A stretch of DNA of 15,043 bases, from NCBI GenBank assembly GCA_964523735.1, contig CAZFYZ010000102.1:1-15043 (forward strand), given 5' to 3'. This DNA is from CAZFYZ01 sp964523735 (GTDB taxonomy: Bacteria > Armatimonadota > UBA5829). Positions within the stretch are counted from its first letter, which is position 1. Every line of letters starts with the position of its first letter. Positions 1 to 5,803 of the stretch are shown here, piece by piece. The translations under genes were made by a program, and so were the position numbers. A model generated the notes under the pieces. That model did no database searches. It worked only from the letters and a program-made list of their open reading frames with translations, and was not told the DNA's origin.

Positions 1-642
<642 letters not shown>

Positions 643-681
643 TATATTGGCGAGTATGCTCATGTAGTGTCCTTTCTGTCG

Positions 682-745
682 AAACGAACTGGCGCGTGCT
701 TTGAGCGTGGCCTGAGCGTGAGGAAAAGCCTCGGAGAGTTCGTTT
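682..745. repeat. Inverted repeat downstream of uvrA
   Basis: Perfect 9-bp arms aaacgaact (682-690) and agttcgttt (737-745) enclose a smaller gagg/cctc hairpin and a doubled tgagcgtg word. A T-rich stretch follows (gcggttttgagttttgag). It could act as a weak terminator for uvrA, but it lacks a classic T tract directly after the stem. Confidence 0.4.
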
Positions 746-815
746 GGCGGTTTTGAGTTTTGAGTTGGCGGCAAGGGAACCTGTCACGAAAGCACGAAAG
801 GGCGAAAACGCGAAA

Positions 816-1010
816 GGGAAGGGAGCTAATCGCGAAAGCCCGAAATGGGCGAAACCCCGAAGAGGGGAAGGAGCTGAAAGCCGAAGGGAAGGGAGTTAAT
901 CGCGAAAGCCCGAAATGGGCGAAACCCCGAAGAGGGGAAGGAGCTGAAAGCCGAAGGGAAGGGAGTTAATCGCGAAAGCCCGAAATCAGCGAAATTCCGA
1001 AGAGGGGAAG
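816..1010. repeat. 70-bp tandem repeat, nearly three copies
   Basis: The unit starts gggaagggagytaatcgcg. Copies run 816-885 and 886-955, and a partial third runs 956-1010. The first two are almost identical, differing at the gctaat/gttaat position. Each unit contains two adjacent mini-hairpins, GCCC-gaaat-GGGC and CCCC-gaaga-GGGG; the third copy keeps the layout but has mutated stems (gaaattccga). Related cgcgaaa/gggcgaaa words flank the array on both sides. There are no unique spacers, so it is not a CRISPR array. Confidence 0.85.
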
Positions 1011-1228
1011 GGAGCTAATCGCGAAAACGCGAAAGGGCGAAAACGCGAAAGCCCGGAAGTTAGAAAGCCAGAAAGGGCATGTTAGACAGCCTCTAGATGG
1101 CTGGGCTCGTCCATGCGCTGTGCTCTGGCGTGTATCGCAGAACGTGAGACCGGTAGAGGCCGGGGAGACGCGGGTGGGGGCTCGTTTTGGGCCTTGCAAA
1201 GGGTGTCAGCGGGCGAAGTTTGCCCTCC

Positions 1229-1242
1229 ATGTACATGTACAT
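1229..1242. repeat. 14-bp perfect palindrome ATGTACATGTACAT
   Basis: The palindrome is perfect and follows a small GGGC/GCCC hairpin (1210-1225). No gene begins directly after it, so a role as an operator is not supported. Confidence 0.35.
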
Positions 1243-1445
1243 TAAGTAGGGGGGTTTGTACTCCGTACTGGCGGGTTGTTTCGGGTAAATGTTGTTCACT
1301 AGTTGTTACCACAGGACCCTTAGGCAGGGGTTCCGGTGGATGGGGAAGCCTTCGGCACGAGCAGCGCGCGAGGACGGTATGAACGCCGCGAACAGCCTTG
1401 CTTAGAGATGACAAAAGGCGTAAGATAGCTGAGACGGCGGGGGGA

Positions 1446-1501
1446 GTGGAAAGTCCGGAAGTGGAAAGTGGAAAGTGGAGAGTGGAAAGCCCGGAAGGCG
1501 G
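1446..1501 (+). repeat. 7-bp microrepeat (GTGGAAA)n plus shared 13-mer
   Basis: Units of gtggaaa or gtggaga run from 1446 to 1488, interrupted once by gtccggaa, and end in gcccggaaggcgg (1489-1501). This is the intergenic counterpart of the repeat that forms the uvrA 3' end. Confidence 0.8.
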
Positions 1502-1530
1502 GCGTCCCGGCCATCAGTAGACGCAGCGGA

Positions 1531-1572
1531 GCCAGCCGTCATCCTGAGCCCGTCGAAGGGTGGATGGCTGGC
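1531..1572. repeat. Imperfect inverted repeat with CCTGAGCCCGTCGAAGG core
   Basis: Arms at 1531-1544 and 1559-1572 match at 11 of 14 positions, with strongest pairing GCCAGCC/GGCTGGC. The core resembles the short palindromic 'CCTGAGC..GTCGAAGG' repeat that I recall from intergenic regions of many unrelated bacteria. Confidence 0.6.
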
Positions 1573-1671
1573 GGAACGGTAGCGGGCGATCTGTGGCCTT
1601 ATGTGCGTCGCGAGGCTGTCTATCCTGACGCAGGAGTCTTTCTTTCGAGATTGACCTCGGCTCCGGAGGCC

Positions 1672-1715
1672 GGGAACTAGCGTCGGTGCAAAAGGCCCTC
1701 CGACGTATAGTTCCC
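1672..1715. repeat. Inverted repeat upstream of the Shedu-like gene
   Basis: The left arm gggaactagcgtcgg (1672-1686) pairs with ccgacgtatagttccc (1700-1715) through 8-bp and 6-bp stems separated by a small bulge; the loop is 13 nt. It ends about 70 bp before the Shedu-like start codon. The outer CGGGAACT/AGTTCCC stem recurs in the hairpin at 3731-3773, pointing to a dispersed palindrome family rather than a gene-specific operator. Confidence 0.6.
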
Positions 1716-1786
1716 TGGGTTTGTCGCGAGAGATGCGAGGTTGTGCCGAGGCACAGAGATGCTGGAAAGGGTGAGGATAGCGGGAC

Positions 1787-2842
1787 ATGACAATTGACAG
1801 GCTAGTGCTGCTGGAGGACCTGACATGCTATTTCCGCGAGTTGGACACGGCAGTTGATAAACTGTCGCACATGCACGAGGGGCTTCTTGCGGCATTGCCC
1901 ACGTGGGTGCTTCAGCGACGACATGTCAGGTTGGCTATGATAGAGCGGCCAGCCATCTGTGTGTACAAGGTAGAGCCCGATTCGGAACTCGAGCAAGACC
2001 AGGTAGAAGTCTTGGTTGGCCTGGGTGAGGCTGAGCTTTGCGATCTCACAGCTCCGTACTCATTCAAGAGCATGATTGGGGCCGCAGCCACAGGCACAGC
2101 CTTTGAGATAGGCGACATGCGCTTCCTCAATGCCAACAATCCGCTCTTGCCAGAGAAGCATCTGTTCAGAGGGATGATCGGCTACTGCTTTACTAAAAGC
2201 GCTCGCGAACGGTTCTCAGTCGGCAGAGCGCGCAAAGAAGCTGTCAACCTCTGGTGCAATGCACAGCGCGGTTTTGACCCACTCAGCTCCTACCCCGGCA
2301 ATGCTCGCCGAGTGTTCGACAAGTTTGGTTGCCTCATTAAGCGAAAGAACTACAGGGAACGGAAGATACACCGCTACATCAGTGAGCATCGGGGTCTCCT
2401 TCTGCCCGACTTCAAGAACTGCTTCTTTGAGCACGGACTGTTCTCCAAGACTGAGAAGGTAGTGGCGGATTTCATTCTGCAGAGGGAGTGCATGCTTCCA
2501 GCATTGCTCATCGAGCTGGAGAGCCCGTGCCTAAAGTTACTGAAGACCAATGGTGACCTAACCTTCCAGGCAAGCCATGCTCGAGAGCAGATTAGGATAT
2601 GGGTCAAGATCATAGACGAGAATCCTGCCAACTGGGACGGAAAGATGGCCTTCCTCAAGGGTCCAAAGGAACGCCTCGTCGTCATGGGGAAGGGATTCGA
2701 AAGCGACGCCTATGACTCCAGCCGCGACGATACCAAGATATGGACTTATGATGTGCTTCTTCGTGAGGCCAAAGATAGCTTTAACCGGCGCATGGCTGAG
2801 ATGTACAGACTGGTCAATACCGACAATCCCCCGGTTGTCTGA
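1787..2842 (+). CDS. Shedu-like nuclease (DUF4263 family), putative anti-phage defence protein
   Basis: A 351-residue protein whose C-terminal part matches the DUF4263/Shedu nuclease domain from memory of the family. A helix of type ERxIHxxIxEHxxLL lies at 191-206. D228 lies in KVVADFIL, the IELESP strand at 242-247 provides E243 and E245, and a later helix carries HAREQIRIW (264-272). After that come a LVVMGKG strand (297-303) and a WTYDVLL strand (319-325). This order (D, E-x-E/K, then Q on a helix) is the PD-(D/E)xK nuclease layout. The usual lysine is replaced by E245, which I recall as a variant in the family. Residues 1-185 are unassigned; in Shedu proteins the N-terminal region varies and is thought to control activation. 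The gene looks A+T-richer than its neighbours and sits alone between repeats, suggesting horizontal acquisition. The ATG has only a distant ggtgagg as a possible ribosome site. Confidence 0.72.
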   Translation: MTIDRLVLLEDLTCYFRELDTAVDKLSHMHEGLLAALPTWVLQRRHVRLAMIERPAICVYKVEPDSELEQDQVEVLVGLGEAELCDLTAPYSFKSMIGAAATGTAFEIGDMRFLNANNPLLPEKHLFRGMIGYCFTKSARERFSVGRARKEAVNLWCNAQRGFDPLSSYPGNARRVFDKFGCLIKRKNYRERKIHRYISEHRGLLLPDFKNCFFEHGLFSKTEKVVADFILQRECMLPALLIELESPCLKLLKTNGDLTFQASHAREQIRIWVKIIDENPANWDGKMAFLKGPKERLVVMGKGFESDAYDSSRDDTKIWTYDVLLREAKDSFNRRMAEMYRLVNTDNPPVV

Positions 2843-2990
2843 ACCTCTGATTGGGCGCGATATGTCATCGCCGCCCGGAGCAGAACCCGGGACTTGCAGT
2901 CGTCCTGACCTGCGGCTCTGCACGGGTCTCTCTCGGGAATGCTAACCTGCTCGGTTCACCGGGCAACTGCCAATGGAAAGGATGTGTCAG

Positions 2991-3302
2991 ATGCTCGAGT
3001 ATGAGGAGAACAGGACGGAAAGCATAATCAAACGGCTGGTGGCCACAGCCAGCCTGGCCAGCCAAGTAATAGTCTGACACTGGGTGATTCTCGCGGTGCT
3101 TCTCGGTGGCTGGCTTGGGTATGCGGCTGATCATGAAGGTCCGGGGCCTCTCATTGGAGCGATCCTTGGTGCCTTGGTTGGATGGTCCCTCGGGCGCATT
3201 GTGGCCGGGGTAACAACGGTTCAGATAGAGTGGCAGGCACAGATGCTTGTTGGGCTTGAGAACGTGCTCTCGGAAGTGGCAAAGCGCAAGCACACCGTCT
3301 GA
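2991..3302 (+). pseudogene. Small glycine-rich membrane protein gene interrupted by an in-frame TGA
   Basis: One frame runs from ATG 2991, or 2973 further upstream, to the TGA at 3300-3302, broken only by TGA at 3075-3077. ATG 2991 is preceded by ggaaagga at an 8-nt spacing, a good ribosome site. The first part reads MLEYEENRTESIIKR... and enters a hydrophobic stretch (LVATASLASQVIV). After the stop the frame resumes with HWVILAVLLGGWLGYA, a second glycine-zipper hydrophobic segment (GPLIGAILGALVGWSLGRIVAG) and a charged tail. The stop falls inside or just before the first membrane helix. The downstream part alone could start at GTG 3084 (72 aa), but that codon has no ribosome site. A nonsense mutation is the simplest reading. 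Function unknown. Confidence 0.5.
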
Positions 3303-3412
3303 GCCAGCGGGGGCTTTCGGGATTTGGCGTCGGTGGGAGACGATGGCTCGGTATGTCATCCGGCCTCGTGCCGGGATCAGGGGCTAGTGATGCACCGAAA
3401 TCCCGAAAGACC
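3303..3412. repeat. Palindromic element, copy A (~110 bp)
   Basis: The ends form an inverted repeat: ctttcgggatttggcgtcggtg at the left and caccgaaatcccgaaag at the right, whose 12-bp outer stem is perfect. The element aligns without large gaps to 5567-5675, with shared blocks at gccag, tttcgggattt, atgtca, gccg and caccgaaatcccgaaagacc. It begins directly after the stop of the small membrane gene. Both copies are followed by cgcacccgatcatg (3472-3485 here), after a ~60-bp insertion in this copy. Confidence 0.75.
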
Positions 3413-3453
3413 AACAGCACGCGTTGAGCCAGTACAACTGGCCGGGTTCATTT

Positions 3454-3480
3454 TCGGGTGCGATGGCATATCGCACCCGA
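3454..3480. repeat. Perfect 11-bp hairpin upstream of the DUF2283 gene
   Basis: Arms tcgggtgcgat (3454-3464) and atcgcacccga (3470-3480) are perfectly complementary with a 5-nt loop. It lies about 30 bp before the DUF2283 start. It could be a terminator without a T tract, an operator or part of copy A; the right arm includes the start of the cgcacccgatcatg block shared with copy B. Confidence 0.7.
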
Positions 3481-3510
3481 TCATGAGGTGGCACAGGGAG
3501 CGTCAGACAA

Positions 3511-3720
3511 ATGGACATTAGCTATGACGATTTGGTGAGCGTCCTTACGAAGCACGGTGAGACCGGCAGCGGCGTTACCCCGAGGGAGGCGCTGTACATT
3601 CGTCTGGCGAGCGAGCAGAAGGCCGTAGCCAGCTCTACGGTGCATCCGACAGCTCTTGACGGGTCACTCGTGGTGGAATTCGATGCCGATGGTTCGGTGG
3701 TAGGCATAGAGCTTATCTGA
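3511..3720 (+). CDS. DUF2283 family small protein
   Basis: A 69-residue protein with the DUF2283 pattern: ALYIRLA (27-33) followed by a variable segment and a C-terminal strand pair VVEFDADGSVVGIELI (54-69), where D-x-D-G-x-V-x-G-I-E is the family hallmark. It is longer at the N-terminus than the typical ~60-residue member, where the sequence usually starts MxxxYDxxxDALYI; here DDLVSVLTKHGETGSGVTPRE replaces it. The family is of unproven function and is often found beside DUF4258 proteins in putative toxin-antitoxin pairs. No DUF4258 partner is visible here. A gggag lies about 10 nt upstream of the ATG. An inverted repeat (3731-3773) follows the stop by 10 bp. Confidence 0.75.
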   Translation: MDISYDDLVSVLTKHGETGSGVTPREALYIRLASEQKAVASSTVHPTALDGSLVVEFDADGSVVGIELI

Positions 3721-3730
3721 GGTGGGGACG

Positions 3731-3773
3731 CTTCGGGAACTCCGTTCGGCCAAGCTTCATGCAGTTCCCGAAG
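3731..3773. repeat. Perfect 11-bp inverted repeat after the DUF2283 gene
   Basis: Arms cttcgggaact (3731-3741) and agttcccgaag (3763-3773) are perfect, with a 21-nt loop. The following gcaccggaatcagaaagatc resembles the right end of elements A and B (gcaccgaaatcccgaaagacc), so this may be a shortened third member of the same family. It could also end transcription of the DUF2283 gene. Confidence 0.7.
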
Positions 3774-3911
3774 CACCGGAATCAGAAAGATCAGCGGGCT
3801 GCCTGAATGCCGTTCGCCCAGCAATTCGGGTGCCGGGTACAGGTTTCTGGCAACTCTGTTGCTCGACTGCCTGTCGCAGCAGCATCAGCCGGGCCATCAG
3901 ACAAACGCCCG

Positions 3912-3963
3912 TGGCGCAATGGAATCGCGGGGACCTACGTCTGGCAACGGAATTACCTGACGA
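3912..3963 (+). repeat. 52-bp repeat, copy 1; possible relic of a REP-associated tyrosine transposase
   Basis: This stretch starts tggcgcaatgg and ends cctgacga. It matches 5497-5548 at 45 of 52 positions without gaps, most differences being transitions. In one frame it reads WRNGIAGTYVWQRNYLT. VWQRNY recalls the WQRNYYEH motif next to the catalytic region of REP-associated (IS200/IS605-like, Y1) transposases. The frame is short and ends at TAG soon after, so at most a relic remains. It lies just outside the 3' end of the minus-strand FGE-fold gene. Confidence 0.55.
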
Positions 3964-3973
3964 GCGGGAGGTG

Positions 3974-5098
3974 CTAGCGCGCCAGGCGGAAGCCGACGTC
4001 GATGGCGCCGAAGTTGGGGGCAAAGCCTCGTCGCCAAGCGCACCGTGTCTGGTCACTGCCGGTAGTTGACCAAGCTCCGCCACGCAGGACCCGGACATCA
4101 CCCACTTCCGGTCCCTGAGGATCAATCCACCCGCCTGAGGGCGTGCTTTGGTAGTAGTCCAGCTGGAACCGGTCGCTGCACCACTCCATCAGGTTTCCTG
4201 TCATGTCCTGGCAGCCGCATGGGCTTGCGCCGGAGTTGTAGCTCCCCACCGCTACGGGGCGGTAGATCGCGTGAGCACTGTCGAAAAGGGTGTTGCACCT
4301 GTGCTCGTCCCAGAGGTTGCCCCACGGGTAGACGTAAGGCTCGCTACCGTTCCACCTGGCTGCTTTCTCCCACTGGGCCTCGGTAGGGAGGTGACCACCA
4401 GCCCAGTTGCAGAAGGCCTCCGCCTCATAGTATGATGCACCCATGACGGGATGCCTATCGGTCTGCAGCCAAGTGCCGTAAGACCACTCTACCAGAGCGT
4501 CCCATTGGTTAGGTTGGGTGCGGCCAACGGAGGCTTTCCAACTCCATCCCGCTGAGGACCAATACGCCGGATTCGAATAGCCACCGGCGTCCATGAACTG
4601 CCGGTATTCGCCTCTGGTCACCTCATACCGTCCGATCCAATAGCCCGAAAGATACACGGGGTGCTGTGGGCATTCTTCGGCCCGTGTGTACGGCTCGCTG
4701 CCGTTGTTTCCCATGGGAAACTGCCCAGCCGGCATGTACTGCATGACGGTATGCCCGGTCCCCAAGGGGGTCATGGTGTAAAAAAGGTCCTGTACCGGGT
4801 TGAAAGGTATGCTGAAGGGAACAGTGAAGACACCACCGTCCCAGTTGCCTTTGAGGACAAGGAAATCGCCTGCCCTGGCCTGGAGACCACTCACGGTCAC
4901 CTCAACGGCACCGTCGGATATCCTGAGTGGAGTCTCTGATACGACTCGTCCCCAGATCAATACAGGGTTGGGCGGTAACGGGGTACGGTGGAGATCCGAT
5001 ATCCGAACTGCATAGAGCCCCCAAGAAGGCTCGCCGACAGTGACCAGAACCACGCTAGCCACAGCCAACGTAATGAGTCGCTTGGTCGCAATGCGCAT
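3974..5098 (-). CDS. Secreted FGE-fold (SUMF1-like) protein with N-terminal OB-like domain
   Basis: A 374-residue exported protein. The start is the ATG at 5098 because gaggaggg sits 6-8 nt upstream; a frame 7 codons longer has no such site. Residues 1-27 are a signal peptide (MRIATKRL then a hydrophobic core, ending near EPSWG). Residues 45-92 (LIWGRVVSETPLRISDG, then GDFLVLKGNW) resemble an OB-fold-like beta domain. The FGE/SUMF1 domain spans about 119-374: PAGQFPMGNN, YEVTRGEYRQF, LPTEAQWEKAAR (237-248), YPWGN, DMTGNLMEWCSD (298-309), RVLRGGAW (336-343) and a final GFRLAR. The two active-site cysteines of true formylglycine-generating enzymes are absent: T345 and Q350 occupy their places. 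It is therefore unlikely to convert Cys to formylglycine, and may bind ligand or copper-independent substrates as other SUMF1-fold proteins do. An extended -10 promoter lies upstream (5174-5179). Confidence 0.9.
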   Translation of the reverse strand: MRIATKRLITLAVASVVLVTVGEPSWGLYAVRISDLHRTPLPPNPVLIWGRVVSETPLRISDGAVEVTVSGLQARAGDFLVLKGNWDGGVFTVPFSIPFNPVQDLFYTMTPLGTGHTVMQYMPAGQFPMGNNGSEPYTRAEECPQHPVYLSGYWIGRYEVTRGEYRQFMDAGGYSNPAYWSSAGWSWKASVGRTQPNQWDALVEWSYGTWLQTDRHPVMGASYYEAEAFCNWAGGHLPTEAQWEKAARWNGSEPYVYPWGNLWDEHRCNTLFDSAHAIYRPVAVGSYNSGASPCGCQDMTGNLMEWCSDRFQLDYYQSTPSGGWIDPQGPEVGDVRVLRGGAWSTTGSDQTRCAWRRGFAPNFGAIDVGFRLAR

Positions 5099-5173
5099 GA
5101 GATTTCCCTCCTCGGTCATGTGTGCTGGCTAAAAGAAGGCCTCAACAGGTCGCTTGCTAGGATCTTCTTGCTC

Positions 5174-5182
5174 ATTATAACA
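5174..5182 (-). promoter_or_regulatory. Extended -10 promoter for the FGE-fold gene
   Basis: On the minus strand the sequence reads TGt-TATAAT: a perfect -10 hexamer (5174-5179) preceded by the TGn extension (5180-5182). No good -35 is seen at 16-18 bp, which fits an extended -10 promoter. The predicted leader to the ATG at 5098 is about 70 nt. Confidence 0.55.
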
Positions 5183-5200
5183 TGAGGAGGTTCTTTGGTC

Positions 5201-5238
5201 GGGGGCGATACGGGATGGCGGATAGCGGATGGCAGATA
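5201..5238. repeat. Low-complexity GGATGGC/GGATAGC repeat
   Basis: Short units ggatggc, ggatagc, ggatggc and agatag repeat in tandem between the FGE promoter and the next small gene. They also create the upstream ATG of that gene's frame, which argues against using it as the start. Confidence 0.5.
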
Positions 5239-5279
5239 GACTGGTCCCGAAAGACCGCGATGAGGGAGGAGAAGTCGCT

Positions 5280-5471
5280 TTGAAACTTGGATGCATCTTT
5301 GCTGTAGTGTTTGCACTCTCTGCAATGGTTCTGTTTGCCTTGGCGGCACCGATTCTGTTCCACGGAAGAGACATGGAAGCACTCGGACAAGCCGCGGCCG
5401 CGCCTCTGCTCGTGGTATTCGGAGGAATCGGCTTTCTGGTCGGCTACCTGCGCAGCAAGAGAGGACGGTAG
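5280..5471 (+). CDS. Small two-helix membrane protein, unknown function
   Basis: A 63-residue protein beginning MKLGCIFAVVFALSAMVL. I chose the TTG at 5280 because agggaggag ends 8 nt upstream, a strong ribosome site, whereas the in-frame ATG at 5229 lies in simple repeat DNA with no such site. Two hydrophobic helices (about 5-27 and 40-57, the latter LLVVFGGIGFLVGYL) flank a short polar link (HGRDMEALGQ); the C-terminus is basic (RSKRGR). I recognise no family. Like the broken gene at 2991-3302, it is a tiny glycine-containing two-helix protein lying upstream of a copy of the ~110-bp palindromic element, though the sequences do not look homologous. Confidence 0.5.
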   Translation: MKLGCIFAVVFALSAMVLFALAAPILFHGRDMEALGQAAAAPLLVVFGGIGFLVGYLRSKRGR

Positions 5472-5496
5472 TACCTTTCGCCGATCAAGCAGGCTC

Positions 5497-5548
5497 TGGC
5501 GCAATGGAATTGCGGGGACCCGCGTCTGGCGACAGACTTGCCTGACGA
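5497..5548 (+). repeat. 52-bp repeat, copy 2
   Basis: Second copy of the repeat at 3912-3963 (45 of 52 identical). In the corresponding frame it reads WRNGIAGTRVWRQTCLT, so the transposase-like WQRNY word of copy 1 has decayed or never existed here. Confidence 0.6.
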
Positions 5549-5566
5549 TCACGGCCTTAGGCTTGT

Positions 5567-5675
5567 GCCAGGGTCGGGGTTTCGGGATTTGGTGTCGCGG
5601 CGGCGAAACCATCGACATGTCAACCGCCGTCGTAGCGGGACCAGTCCTCGTGGATCACCGAAATCCCGAAAGACC
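5567..5675. repeat. Palindromic element, copy B (~110 bp)
   Basis: Diverged second copy of the element at 3303-3412. The ends tttcgggattt (5579-5589) and aaatcccgaaa (5661-5671) form a perfect terminal stem. It is followed after 8 bp by cgcacccgatcatg (5684-5697), as in copy A but without that copy's ~60-bp insertion. Confidence 0.75.
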
Positions 5676-5728
5676 GCAAGTAACGCACCCGATCATGGGG
5701 CATGTCGCGCTCGATCCTGAGTGGGTTG

Positions 5729-5744
5729 GGGACATGGATGTCCC
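5729..5744. promoter_or_regulatory. Operator-like palindrome, site 1, upstream of the GH-D gene
   Basis: GGGACAT-gg-ATGTCCC is a perfect inverted repeat with a 2-nt centre. Its core acatggatgt (5732-5741) recurs exactly 30 bp downstream. A pair of identical sites about three helical turns apart and 60-75 bp before a start codon suggests binding of a dimeric regulator. Confidence 0.5.
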
Positions 5745-5760
5745 GGAGACGTGCGTCCAG

Positions 5761-5772
5761 CACATGGATGTG
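5761..5772. promoter_or_regulatory. Operator-like palindrome, site 2, upstream of the GH-D gene
   Basis: CACAT-gg-ATGTG repeats the acatggatgt core of site 1 (here 5762-5771). It ends about 30 bp before the ATG at 5804. I saw no convincing -35/-10 pair between or beside the sites. Confidence 0.5.
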
Positions 5773-5803
5773 GAGGACGATCGGCGTGTGAAAGGACGCT
5801 CGA

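Larger units (their letters stand above)
643..1786. other. Gene-free, repeat-rich gap between uvrA and the Shedu-like gene
   Basis: I see no convincing gene in these 1144 bases. The short open frames on both strands lack recognisable protein features, and those over 760-1080 are by-products of a 70-bp tandem repeat whose period is not a multiple of three. The gap holds an inverted repeat (682-745), the 70-bp tandem repeat (816-1010) with degenerate GCGAAA-type flanks to about 1075, a 14-bp palindrome (1229-1242), a 7-bp microrepeat (1446-1501) and two larger inverted repeats (1531-1572, 1672-1715). The remainder, about 1080-1440, shows nothing I can name. Confidence 0.7.
5472..5803. other. 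332-bp gap with two repeats and operator-like sites
   Basis: No gene is supported here. In order the gap holds the second 52-bp repeat (5497-5548), element copy B (5567-5675), the shared cgcacccgatcatg block (5684-5697) and a pair of palindromic sites (5729-5744, 5761-5772) before the start of the GH-D hydrolase gene. An open frame crossing the gap is a by-product of repeats and overlaps genes at both ends. Confidence 0.65.

Noticed and set aside
760..969. 69-residue plus-strand open frame rich in K, R, E and G
   Set aside because: It lies in the 70-bp tandem repeat; the period is not a multiple of three, so each copy is read in a different frame.
816..1010. Possible CRISPR array
   Set aside because: The 70-bp units are contiguous, with no unique spacers between short repeats, and no cas gene is present.
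1082..1414. Overlapping open frames on both strands (110 aa minus, 89 aa plus)
   Set aside because: No recognisable protein features, no ribosome site, and overlapping frames on both strands are expected by chance in G+C-rich DNA.
3075..3077. TGA as selenocysteine codon
   Set aside because: The codon sits at a hydrophobic helix, there is no redox motif, and I saw no convincing SECIS-like hairpin right after it; a nonsense mutation is simpler.
3324..3521. 65-residue plus-strand frame ending at the DUF2283 start
   Set aside because: It consists of element copy A and the following hairpin; similar residues in copy B (HRNPERP) follow from DNA repeat identity rather than a protein.
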